A stretch of DNA of 37,977 nucleotides, from positions 1 to 37,977 of the IMG/VR virus record IMGVR_UViG_3300030688_000065. The stretch is one strand, 5' to 3'. This DNA is from a virus. The notes beneath the pieces are model-generated. The model saw only the letters and a list, made by a program, of their open reading frames with translations, had not been told where the DNA came from and searched no databases. The position numbers and the translations under genes are program-made. Shown piece by piece: positions 18,603 through 25,551 of this stretch; position 1 is the stretch's first letter, and every line of letters begins with the position of its first letter.

Positions 18603-18806
18603 TTAGCTCTGGGGCTTCTTGCCGCCGTAGGGGCCGTCGAACATGGACGCGGCCGGGTCGGAACCCTTCTTCGGCATATTGGGCGGCCGGGTCATCTCAC
18701 CGATCTCGGGGCGAAACTGCGGCGTGGTGTCGGTGCTGCCATGCTTCATCGCGTAGATGTCGACCGGCTTCATGGCCTTGGCGTGATATGCGGGGGCGTC
18801 GGCCAT
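18603..18806 (-). CDS. Small protein with C-terminal DGPYGGKKPQS motif (67 aa)
   Basis: Basic and Pro/Met-rich (AYHAKAMKPVDIYAMKHG, then RPPNMPKKGSDPAASMF), ending in DGPYGGKKPQS. This tail matches the 63-aa protein at 17711-17902; the rest is unlike it. AGGAG lies 7 bases before the ATG. The gene is preceded by two TGCTAAC elements. No known family. Confidence 0.6.
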   Translation of the reverse strand: MADAPAYHAKAMKPVDIYAMKHGSTDTTPQFRPEIGEMTRPPNMPKKGSDPAASMFDGPYGGKKPQS

Positions 18807-18843
18807 GTCAGGCTCCTGGAAGGTTCGGGAGACCGTATCGCGC

Positions 18844-19125
18844 TTATGCTAACAGCGCAAGCGGATATGCTAACGCGGCAGACGGCTTACAGATCGCGTC
18901 GCGCTTCTGATTGAATATCTTAGCGCCGGCGATCGTGGGCCGCGTGTCATGCAGTCGGTCGAACTTAATGTCCGGGAACGTGGCGCAGAAGTCGCTCGGG
19001 ATCGGCTGAGCGGCAGTCTCCTCAGTCAACGCTGTTTGGGTCCGGGTCTCGCAGGCTGCCAGGATCGCTGAGGATGCGATCAGTAGCAGCAGCGCCGGCA
19101 GCATCTGCCTTGGCAATTTCAGCAT
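18844..19125 (-). CDS. Outer-membrane lipoprotein, o-spanin-like (93 aa)
   Basis: The chosen ATG at 19125 has GGAG eight bases upstream and gives a classic lipoprotein signal: a basic start (MLKLPRQ), a hydrophobic run (PALLLLIASS), and a lipobox ILAAC with Cys25. The mature part is about 69 residues, with two further cysteines (SDFCATFPD and DAICKPS). It overlaps the 79-aa gene by 104 bp in another frame, the hallmark of Rz/Rz1 spanin pairs, and sits near the endolysin. Spanins fuse inner and outer membranes at lysis. It is longer and less Pro-rich than typical Rz1, so the call is moderate. Confidence 0.65.
   Translation of the reverse strand: MLKLPRQMLPALLLLIASSAILAACETRTQTALTEETAAQPIPSDFCATFPDIKFDRLHDTRPTIAGAKIFNQKRDAICKPSAALAYPLALLA
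18847..18874 (-). promoter_or_regulatory. Two TGCTAAC elements 21 bp apart
   Basis: TGCTAAC occurs at 18847-18853 and 18868-18874, exactly 21 bp apart, 40 bp upstream of the 67-aa gene. They lie in the last codons of the lipoprotein gene (reading LAYPLALLA). The same element recurs at several gene gaps. Two-helical-turn spacing suggests paired protein binding on one face of the DNA. Confidence 0.45.
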
Positions 19126-19261
19126 TGGCTTTCTCCATGGTGCCGAGGTTCGTCTCGGCCGTAGCTGCCTGTGCAGCAGCTCGGGCCTCTGGAGACGGCG
19201 GCTTGGGTGTCCCTCGCCATAGGCCAAAGGCCCAGGCGAGGATTTGAAGGAGCGCGCTCAC
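19022..19261 (-). CDS. Small membrane-anchored protein, i-spanin-like (79 aa)
   Basis: The N-terminus (MSALLQILAWAFGLWRG) is a short hydrophobic anchor. A helical Ala/Glu-rich segment follows (about 25-60), then a conserved-looking end LSDPGSLRDPDPNSVD. The overlapping lipoprotein frame downstream supports a role as the inner-membrane partner of a spanin pair. At 79 residues it is short for Rz. The start is GTG at 19261, 5 bp after the previous stop. Confidence 0.55.
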   Translation of the reverse strand: MSALLQILAWAFGLWRGTPKPPSPEARAAAQAATAETNLGTMEKANAEIAKADAAGAAATDRILSDPGSLRDPDPNSVD

Positions 19262-19265
19262 TGGC

Positions 19266-19697
19266 TCAGCTGCCGGCGGGAGCCGTCACCTGTGGGGCGG
19301 GAGGCGTCACCTGGGGGGCGGGCGTGGGTGTCGCCAGGGCGGCCTTGGCCTTCAGGGTCCAGGCGTTAGCTTCGGCGACGGCTGCCGCGGCGACTTTGTC
19401 GATAGTGTCATTCATCAGGCCGTTGAACGGCGTGCTGATGCCCTTGGTGTAGGTGGCCAGGGCGGCGTCAAGGCCGGCTTCCAGGGTGGTGGTCACCGGG
19501 CCGATCGCGCCGGTGAACGCGGTGTCGACCTCTTGGACGGCGACCGTCGCGGCCGTCTTGGCATCGGACACGACGGCCGCGACCGCGGTGGTCAGGGTCG
19601 GGTCACCGGTGATGAGCTTTTCACCCCACGTGACGAACTGGCTCCAGGCTTGCGCTTGGGTGATCTTGCCTGCGCGCAGGTCGGTGAGGATGCTCAT
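19266..19697 (-). CDS. Hypothetical lysis-region protein (143 aa)
   Basis: Mostly Ala/Thr-rich helices (AWSQFVTWGEKLITGDPTLT, then AAVVSDAKTAATVAVQEVD), with a Pro/Val/Thr tail containing a near repeat (PQVTPPAPQVTAPAGS). No clear membrane segment. GGAG lies 8 bases before the ATG. It sits between the HNH gene and the spanin-like pair. I do not recognise it. Confidence 0.6.
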   Translation of the reverse strand: MSILTDLRAGKITQAQAWSQFVTWGEKLITGDPTLTTAVAAVVSDAKTAATVAVQEVDTAFTGAIGPVTTTLEAGLDAALATYTKGISTPFNGLMNDTIDKVAAAAVAEANAWTLKAKAALATPTPAPQVTPPAPQVTAPAGS

Positions 19698-19726
19698 GAT
19701 GTTTCTCCGCGGGCCAGCGCCCGGTG

Positions 19727-19740
19727 TTGATATGCTAACA
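19727..19740 (-). promoter_or_regulatory. TTGATATGCTAACA element
   Basis: This 14-mer is repeated exactly at 22221-22234. It lies between the HNH gene and the 143-aa gene. On the minus strand it reads TGTTAGCATATCAA and could include a -10-like box, but no clear -35 is placed correctly here. Confidence 0.4.
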
Positions 19741-19742
19741 CC

Positions 19743-20177
19743 TTAGCTCTCGGCGGCCGTGTTAGCAATAGCCTTGATCCACGTTAGGAACTCCTGATCG
19801 CTCATCGTGTTCCTCATGCGGTTCACGGCCCACGTCACCAGGCGTACGTTGCCGACGACGTACTCGCTACCGTGGTCCAGCCGGTCGATGGATACCTTGG
19901 CCAGGTCCCCCTGCCTTCGGGTGAGCTTGACGCCCGACAGCGCGCACAGGCCCCTCTGCTCGACGATCATCTCGACGCAGTCATCGGCTGTAAGTGTGAC
20001 AAGGTTTCCGCGCCGCCTGCGCGCCCCTCTTAGGATCAGTTCGAAACACTGGCGCCAGTTGCGCTCGGAACGGACGACGCTCTGCTTTGCGCGGCAGATG
20101 TTGCAGGTCCTCCGCTTCTCGAAGGCCGTTGGCGGCTGGGCCTCACCGCACCGCCTGCAAACCTTGGTGTCGGTCAC
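19743..20177 (-). CDS. HNH endonuclease, possibly homing (144 aa)
   Basis: An N-terminal zinc-knuckle (CRRCGEAQP and CNICRAK) is followed by a basic linker and the HNH-like core: CALSGVKLT, SIDRLDHGSEYVVGNVRLVT and WAVNRMRN. The pattern of Asp-Arg-Leu-Asp-His followed by Asn-Val and Asn-Arg-Met matches free-standing phage HNH nucleases. The usual second CxxC near the core is replaced by CALSG. It starts with GTG, 5 bp after the endolysin stop, and separates endolysin from spanins, consistent with insertion of a homing nuclease. Confidence 0.8.
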   Translation of the reverse strand: MTDTKVCRRCGEAQPPTAFEKRRTCNICRAKQSVVRSERNWRQCFELILRGARRRRGNLVTLTADDCVEMIVEQRGLCALSGVKLTRRQGDLAKVSIDRLDHGSEYVVGNVRLVTWAVNRMRNTMSDQEFLTWIKAIANTAAES

Positions 20178-20181
20178 GAGC

Positions 20182-20967
20182 CTACTGGGTCTTCAGCTGC
20201 TCGTCGGCCGCCCTGATGATGACGATCACCACGCCGAGGCCGGTGACGGCTAGCGCCGCGAGGTGGTTGAACTGCGGCAGCCACGCGACGCCGGGGAGAG
20301 CTTGGTCGACAATGGCTTGCGCTTGCGGCACCGTAGTGGACGCTAGCGACGCCAGGCCGAGAGCTGCGACCGCGAGCCCCGCCCACCGCGTCTTGGACTG
20401 GGCGGGCGACTTGAGCGGCATGGCGGGGGCTGGCGGCGTGACCGCGTCGCGCGTGACGGCCGAGGACGGCGGGGCGACTGGGGCCGCGTCGATGATCTTT
20501 CCGGCGGCCTCTACATCCGGGGTGTCCCAGAGGGTGACCTCGGCCACGCGGCGGTGCAGGAGGCCGGGGACCGTTGTGACGACCCCATCCTTCACGATCT
20601 TGTCGAAGCGCACTAGCTGGGTGGGGACGTCGGCCAGGTCGTTGGTCTTGATGTCCTGCCAGATCGTCCACTTCGCGTCGGCGCCGAGGTTGAACACGAA
20701 CGACAGGAGCGCGGAGAACTCGTGGTCCAGCAGGCCGTCCAGCGCCGGCTCAGGTGCGGCATCGTACAGGCGCTTGAGCGCGATATGGCTGTCAGCCTCG
20801 CAGAGGTGATCGCTCTCCTCCAGAGTAATTTGCATCCCGGCCCTGACCTCGGGTCCGGTGTGGCCCTTGCCGATGGTCCACTTGCCGCCGCTGTCCTGCA
20901 TCGCGACGAGGGGGTTGCCCTCTACGCGGCCGATGAAGTCGTAGTAAATCTGAGGGATGTCACGCAT
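20182..20967 (-). CDS. GH24 lysozyme-type endolysin with C-terminal membrane segments (261 aa)
   Basis: The N-terminal domain matches phage lysozymes: Glu16 in VEGNPLVAMQD, Asp25, and Thr31 in GGKWTIGKGHT, the E-8-D-5-T catalytic spacing of GH24. It cleaves the glycan of peptidoglycan. After a Pro/Ala linker (about 160-190) come two hydrophobic segments, WAGLAVAALGLASLAS (about 195-215) and LAALAVTGLGVVIVII (about 235-252). So the enzyme appears membrane-tethered at its C-terminus. That is unusual, and it may combine endolysin and holin-like functions. Confidence 0.85.
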   Translation of the reverse strand: MRDIPQIYYDFIGRVEGNPLVAMQDSGGKWTIGKGHTGPEVRAGMQITLEESDHLCEADSHIALKRLYDAAPEPALDGLLDHEFSALLSFVFNLGADAKWTIWQDIKTNDLADVPTQLVRFDKIVKDGVVTTVPGLLHRRVAEVTLWDTPDVEAAGKIIDAAPVAPPSSAVTRDAVTPPAPAMPLKSPAQSKTRWAGLAVAALGLASLASTTVPQAQAIVDQALPGVAWLPQFNHLAALAVTGLGVVIVIIRAADEQLKTQ

Positions 20968-20971
20968 GCTG

Positions 20972-21196
20972 CTACCCGTGTGGGATGTGGTTCTTAAGCC
21001 CGGCCCAGGCTGTCGCGCAGGCGGCGGAGACGATGGCTAGCCACTTGATCACGTTGAGTGTGCCGGTTGCCTGGTTCCAGGTTGTGTCGAGCTTGGTGAC
21101 GATCGCCACCATGGCGGCTTGGGAGTCGTTCAGTTCGCTGACCTTGGCTGTCAGGTCGGCCAACTGGGCGGCTTGGGTGCGGGTGTCGCCGGTCAT
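20972..21196 (-). CDS. Holin-like protein, XhlA type (74 aa)
   Basis: An N-terminal heptad-rich segment (LADLTAKVSELNDSQAAMV) is followed by one C-terminal membrane helix (VIKWLAIVSAACATAWAGL). This topology resembles haemolysin XhlA-type holin partners. The ATG at 21196 overlaps the tail-fibre stop as ATGA; a longer upstream frame exists but would lie inside the fibre gene. It sits 4 bp before the endolysin gene, as expected for a holin. Confidence 0.65.
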   Translation of the reverse strand: MTGDTRTQAAQLADLTAKVSELNDSQAAMVAIVTKLDTTWNQATGTLNVIKWLAIVSAACATAWAGLKNHIPHG

Positions 21197-22191
21197 ACTC
21201 CCAACGCCATCCAGTAGAAGATTCCGGCCTGGTTCTCGTGATTTGTGGCTACGAAGCCGGTGGCCGTGACGCTGGTCGCCGTCCAGTAGGAGCCTCCTAC
21301 GGTCCCAGGAACCGTCGCGCACATGACAACCGCTACGGGCGGGTTGGCGAAGGGGGTGGGGAAGGTGACGGCTTGACTACTGTTGGAGGGGATTGGCCCG
21401 ACATTGCCGCCCTGCAGGTAGGCCCCGCCGGGGAACTGGATAACGCTGCCATTGGCGGCATTATTGGACGTCAGCGACGCGGGGGTCACTGCATGGGTGG
21501 TGTCGGTGCCGGCGATCACGTTCGCGGCTGTGGCCAGCGCGGCGACGCCGGCGACTGCCGTAGTGGCTGCGGGCAGACCAGTGATCGCTCCTGTAACCGC
21601 CAGGCCGCCGGCTGCGGTTAGGAGACCGCTGAAGCTACCCGTGGTGGCGGAGACCGACCCTCCTGACTGATTGCCCGTGACGTTGCCTGCCACGTTGCCG
21701 GTCAGGTTCCCAGTGACGTTGCCGGTCAGCGTGCCTGCGATGCCTCCGGTGCAGGTCAGCGCGCCGGAGAACGACCCTGTGGTCCCTACGACCGTCCCGG
21801 TCGATGTGCCGGTGGTGTTGCCCGTCAGGTTGGCGGTTACGCCGCCCGTCACGGTCAGTGCGCCGGCGATCGTGCCCCCCGTGTCGGTGTCTAGCTTGTT
21901 AGCTAATACGGCCGCGGTGATCCTCAGGTCCAGCTTGTCGCCGGTCAGAAACGCTGAGGCGGCGGTGCCTTCCTGACCCCTGACGATCGTCAGGGTATCC
22001 GCCGATCGCCCTGTGACCTTGACGATCTCGATCGTGCCGCCAGCGTTATACAGGGTGCCTGGAAACCAGTTAGCGCCGGTGATCGCCGGGAAATTAGCGC
22101 CTTGACCCGAGCCCAGGATTACTGAGGTGGCCGTCGCCGTGATGCCTGCCGACAAAACGCCGAGGGCATTATTGGTGGTTAGGACGGCCAT
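21193..22191 (-). CDS. Tail fibre protein (332 aa)
   Basis: An N-terminal attachment-like domain (to about 100) is followed by Gly/Thr/Asn repeats (LTGNVTGNLTGNVAGNVTGN) typical of trimeric beta-helical shafts. TTGSFSG occurs twice in flanking copies, showing internal duplication. The C-terminal domain (FANPPVAVVMCATVPG, then TATSVTATGF) looks like a receptor-binding tip. The AGGT-type ribosome-binding site is weak. It lies directly before the lysis genes and beside a second, glycine-rich fibre. Confidence 0.8.
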   Translation of the reverse strand: MAVLTTNNALGVLSAGITATATSVILGSGQGANFPAITGANWFPGTLYNAGGTIEIVKVTGRSADTLTIVRGQEGTAASAFLTGDKLDLRITAAVLANKLDTDTGGTIAGALTVTGGVTANLTGNTTGTSTGTVVGTTGSFSGALTCTGGIAGTLTGNVTGNLTGNVAGNVTGNQSGGSVSATTGSFSGLLTAAGGLAVTGAITGLPAATTAVAGVAALATAANVIAGTDTTHAVTPASLTSNNAANGSVIQFPGGAYLQGGNVGPIPSNSSQAVTFPTPFANPPVAVVMCATVPGTVGGSYWTATSVTATGFVATNHENQAGIFYWMALGV

Positions 22192-22220
22192 CAGGTTACC
22201 TGGTTAGGATGTTCGGTCGC

Positions 22221-22234
22221 TTGATATGCTAACA
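22221..22234 (-). promoter_or_regulatory. TTGATATGCTAACA element and candidate minus-strand promoter
   Basis: An exact copy of the 14-mer at 19727-19740, in the 65-bp gap before the tail-fibre gene. On the minus strand, TTGCTA and TAGCAT are 17 bp apart, acceptable -35/-10 boxes. A second GTTAGCA lies at 22247-22253. Candidate promoter or binding site. Confidence 0.4.
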
Positions 22235-22256
22235 GGCCCGGCACACGTTAGCAACC

Positions 22257-23780
22257 TCAGCTAGGAGGCGTCGTCGAGGCTATTGCTGTGGCCGAATACA
22301 GTGGTGCGGTTGCGGTCGCCGCGGCCGTCGCGGCTACTGCCGATCCTGTGTATAGCGTGACTGCGGCTGATGCCGCCGGGGATGAAGTCGCCGCGGCGGC
22401 CCGTAGGCTTGGCGAGAGCACTCCGACCGCCTTGGCGCGGCCGAAGATAATGCCGGCGGCCGTCGTCAGCGTTACTATCGCCGTGAGGCGCAGCGTGGCT
22501 TGAGCGGCAAGCGCCCGGCCAAATGTTGGGCTCGGCTTCGCGGTCAGCGATAGCGCGGACCTCGCGGCCAGAGCGGTCTTGCCGGTTAGCGCTCCGCGAC
22601 CAGTGATCGAGGTGGCTGAACGGCCGAGCAGCGCTTGCAGCCCAGCAGCGGCAGTCATGGCCGACCGACCAGACAATCTGGCGGTCGCGTTGCCAGTTAG
22701 CGCTCTGCCAAATGCTGCAAGTGCGCGCGCACTGACGGCGATAGTCGATTTTGCCGACAACGCAGACGCGCCGGATAGCGCCGAAGCGGCCCTCATTGCG
22801 ATGGTCGATCGGCTCGATATCGACGCTGAGCCGGTAATGGCCGGAGCAGAGCGGGTCGCCACAGTCGAGCGCCCTGACAGCGCAGACGAACCGCTTGTGG
22901 CGGATAGTCCGGCCAAAGCCAAGATGGACGAAGCCACCAACGGAACGGCGGAAACGGCCGTATAGGTGAGGACGATGAGCCCCGCGCCACCTAAGACGGA
23001 CGCTCCAGTGTTGCTCGTGCCACCGGCGCCGCCGCCATAAGCCCCACCAACGCCGCCGGAATACGCGCCGCCGCCGCCAGACCCTGGGCCGTAAGGCGAG
23101 CCCCAGGCGGCAATTACTTCAGTGCTACCGCCACCGCCAGCACCGCCGCCGGCGCCGCCGCCGCCAGACCCATTTGAACCGGCAGACCCGCCGCCAGACC
23201 CAGCACCGCCAGCACCACCGGCCGTTCCCGCCGGACCGGTACCGCCAGCACCGCCGCTGGCGGCAGCACCGCCGCCGGCCGTAGAGGACTGAGCATCGCA
23301 TCCGCCGCCGCCGCCGCCGCCGCTACCGGTAGTAGAGCCGCTGCCGCCAGCCAAGCCAGCGCCGCTCGGACCGGCAGAGCCACCGCCGCCCCCACGGGAA
23401 CCGGTTGCGGAACCCGCACCGGCGTTGCCGCCAGAATAGGTGAAATCGCCGACACTATTGGCGGCTAAACCACCAACAGCAGCAGCGGTAGTTGAGGCAG
23501 CAGCCGAAGCCGAGGCGGCTAAAACGGTAGAAGTAGAATTGAACCACGTATTAACAGCGCTTGAACCAACTGCGCCGGGAGTTGGCGTGCCGATTTGGTA
23601 AGTAATAGAAGCGCCTGGAGTAACGGTCAGCGCGTTCTTTATCGCGTAAGCGCCCCCAGAACCGCCAGAGCGGTTAGCGGCCACGGCGCTACCGCCAGCG
23701 CCAAGACATTCAACTTTAACAGTCGTGACGCCAGCCGGAACAGTCCAGCTTGTGCCGGAGGTGAGGGCGACTACCGTCAT
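22257..23780 (-). CDS. Glycine-rich fibre/adhesin-like protein (507 aa)
   Basis: It begins with a short beta domain (TSGTSWTVPAGVTTVKVECL) common at the start of glycine-rich phage proteins. Residues about 115-270 are polyglycine interrupted by Ser, Ala and Asn, expected to form polyglycine-II helices as in some phage receptor-binding proteins. The C-terminal half is Ala/Ser/Arg/Thr-rich with repeats of the type SALSGRST and SALSAKST. It probably contributes to host recognition. The (CCG)7 run at 23302-23322 is prone to length change. Confidence 0.7.
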   Translation of the reverse strand: MTVVALTSGTSWTVPAGVTTVKVECLGAGGSAVAANRSGGSGGAYAIKNALTVTPGASITYQIGTPTPGAVGSSAVNTWFNSTSTVLAASASAAASTTAAAVGGLAANSVGDFTYSGGNAGAGSATGSRGGGGGSAGPSGAGLAGGSGSTTGSGGGGGGGCDAQSSTAGGGAAASGGAGGTGPAGTAGGAGGAGSGGGSAGSNGSGGGGAGGGAGGGGSTEVIAAWGSPYGPGSGGGGAYSGGVGGAYGGGAGGTSNTGASVLGGAGLIVLTYTAVSAVPLVASSILALAGLSATSGSSALSGRSTVATRSAPAITGSASISSRSTIAMRAASALSGASALSAKSTIAVSARALAAFGRALTGNATARLSGRSAMTAAAGLQALLGRSATSITGRGALTGKTALAARSALSLTAKPSPTFGRALAAQATLRLTAIVTLTTAAGIIFGRAKAVGVLSPSLRAAAATSSPAASAAVTLYTGSAVAATAAATATAPLYSATAIASTTPPS

Positions 23781-23800
23781 GCCTGTTCCCTACTCCGCGT

Positions 23801-24487
23801 CTAGGCCGCGCTAATGGTGAGCGCCGACGCGGCGAATGACGCCGTGATGCCGGACGGAATGGATTGCTGGACGATCTTGCGAACCATGAAATCGCCGGTC
23901 GCGGAGGTGTTGACCGCCGTGCCGCTGTTCGTGACGCTGAACGTGTCGGTCGCCGGGGAAACTACAAGCAAGACGCCGGTCAGGTTCGATTGGCTAAACG
24001 TCGGAAGCGCGCCGCCAATCTTGGCCGAAACGATGATCGGGTCGGATGCGCTGTAACCGTGGGCGTGGGCGGTGATGATACCGGGCGAAGCCGACGACAT
24101 CGTCGCGGGCAACCATGGGAAATTGCCGATGTAATCCCACGCCAGAAGATTGCCGCCGGTGGAAGCATCGAACAGGCCGAAGGCGACGACCGTGCCCCAT
24201 GACGCCGTTGACGTCGGGAAGGTGATCGTTGCGGCGTTGGTGGTGAAACCGGCCGTTACGGCGGGCTCTGAGCCGCTTGAGGCGGTCGGTGTGGCCCATG
24301 TCGCGCCGGAGGTCGCCACGCGCGCGTATGCCCCGCCAGTGACCTCGACAGCGCCAGTGACGCCAGCGTCGCTTGTCGGGGCGGTCGTGAACAGGCCAAC
24401 GTAGACCGTGGGAGTCGCTGGCATTGAGGTCTTGCCGGTAATATACGCAAGAACGTTGGCGGAGGTGTAGTCGGTCAGGCCGGGGAT
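23801..24487 (-). CDS. Conserved phage structural protein, probable ATC start (228 aa)
   Basis: The core, VYVGLFTTAPTSDAGVT followed by EVTGGAYARV and FGLFDASTGGNLLAWDYIG, matches a well-spread phage structural family (YVGLFTxxP ... GYARV ... GLFD). That family has about 20 further N-terminal residues of the type TIPGLTDYSANKVLDHLLGKT. The same frame here reads PGLTDYTSANVLAYITGKTS upstream of the first ATG (24424), so the real start is earlier. No ATG, GTG or TTG is available. An AGGAG at 24496-24500 is 8 bases before an ATC at 24487, which I take as the start. Confidence in the core is high and in the exact start is low. Confidence 0.65.
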   Translation of the reverse strand: MPGLTDYTSANVLAYITGKTSMPATPTVYVGLFTTAPTSDAGVTGAVEVTGGAYARVATSGATWATPTASSGSEPAVTAGFTTNAATITFPTSTASWGTVVAFGLFDASTGGNLLAWDYIGNFPWLPATMSSASPGIITAHAHGYSASDPIIVSAKIGGALPTFSQSNLTGVLLVVSPATDTFSVTNSGTAVNTSATGDFMVRKIVQQSIPSGITASFAASALTISAA

Positions 24488-24520
24488 GGTGGTCGCTCCT
24501 ATGGTCGAGGTGTTAGTATG

Positions 24521-24904
24521 TCAGGAAGCCAGGAGTGCTTTGACGGTGAAGCGCAGCGTGTTGTAGACCGTCTGCACGCCGCCTCCGGCGCAGGTAACCG
24601 TGATCGCTCCTGCGAATGAGCCGGCGCTGGCTGTCATTGCCGCGGTCGTCGGGAAGCTAACGCGGCCTCCGGTGCCGGGGGTTGTGTAACCCGTGGTCGT
24701 GATGGACCCGTCCGAGTTCACCGTGCCGGCCAGCAGCGTGCCTACCTCGGACGCTATGATCGTCGTCGTGCCTCGGGCGTAGAAGTTGAGCACCACAGAC
24801 GTGGCCGATGAGATGTCGACCGGCAGCTCGGTGTTCTGATCCGTAACTTGGACATAGAGAACCGGCAGCGTGTCGTTCTGCATCAAGTAGATCGTGTCGG
24901 ACAT
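24521..24904 (-). CDS. Beta-rich fibre/baseplate-like protein (127 aa)
   Basis: MSDTIYLMQNDTLPVLYVQV, then TELPVDISSATSVVLNFYAR, resembles the N-terminal domain of baseplate upper (BppU) proteins, a small beta-sandwich that attaches fibres. The ATG at 24904 overlaps the previous stop by one base (TAATG), so translation is coupled. The open frame extends upstream, but that part is shadow sequence. It probably links a fibre to the tail. Confidence 0.65.
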   Translation of the reverse strand: MSDTIYLMQNDTLPVLYVQVTDQNTELPVDISSATSVVLNFYARGTTTIIASEVGTLLAGTVNSDGSITTTGYTTPGTGGRVSFPTTAAMTASAGSFAGAITVTCAGGGVQTVYNTLRFTVKALLAS

Positions 24905-25551
24905 TAGAATATCCTCGGCGGACGCATGACGACATTGGCTCGGTTCATGCCGCGGTTGCGCTCGATCTTGGCCCTGCTTACCCCGTCTCGGAATTTGATG
25001 GCGTGCTCTGCTGCGACCTTCAGGTTGGTGTACGCCTGACCGGGGGTAGACATAAGTTTTGACAGGGCGCCGGAGCAGATCGCGTCGTACCAATACTCGT
25101 AGAGCACCTGGTCGCAGGTCAGGCTGTCCCGCGACGGTCGAAGCACAACCAGACTGGTTAGCGAGTTAGCCTCAGTGATCAGCGGAAACGGGACGACCAC
25201 GAGCGACGTCGCATCGTCTGTCTGCACGTAGTAGCGGGGGGTTCCCTGAACTGTGCGCCAGTCGATCCCGAACAGCTCCTGCAGCTGGTCGTCGCTCTTC
25301 GCGACCATGATGTAGCTGTCCCACCAGGCGTTCATGACGCGCGCAACGATAGTGTCGGTGGGGGTGTCGAGCTGGTAGGTGGCGATGTTCGCGATGCCGG
25401 TGGTGGCGTCTGGTGTGTACTGCAGCCAGTGGCTCTGATCGCAGAACTCGATCGCGGCGTTGCGGATAGCGTCGAGAGCGACGATCTCCGGCAGCCCGTT
25501 GCAGAACGGCAGCACGCCGCGGTTGAAGTTGCCGTAGGGGATATAGGTCAT
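24904..25551 (-). CDS. Connector/tail-region protein (215 aa)
   Basis: The N-terminal part ALDAIRNAAIEFCDQSHWLQ is typical of a common phage protein found directly after adaptor genes (xxDAxRxAAIEFCxxSxxW). The middle is beta-rich and the C-terminal part helical and basic (HAIKFRDGVSRAKIERNRG). The likely role is a head-tail connection or tail-tubular-like protein. Its start overlaps the 225-aa gene's stop as ATGA. Confidence 0.7.
   Translation of the reverse strand: MTYIPYGNFNRGVLPFCNGLPEIVALDAIRNAAIEFCDQSHWLQYTPDATTGIANIATYQLDTPTDTIVARVMNAWWDSYIMVAKSDDQLQELFGIDWRTVQGTPRYYVQTDDATSLVVVPFPLITEANSLTSLVVLRPSRDSLTCDQVLYEYWYDAICSGALSKLMSTPGQAYTNLKVAAEHAIKFRDGVSRAKIERNRGMNRANVVMRPPRIF

Noticed and set aside
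23100-23420. CRISPR-like or satellite repeat
   Set aside because: The regular pattern is glycine codon repetition in the fibre gene, with no constant repeat and spacer.
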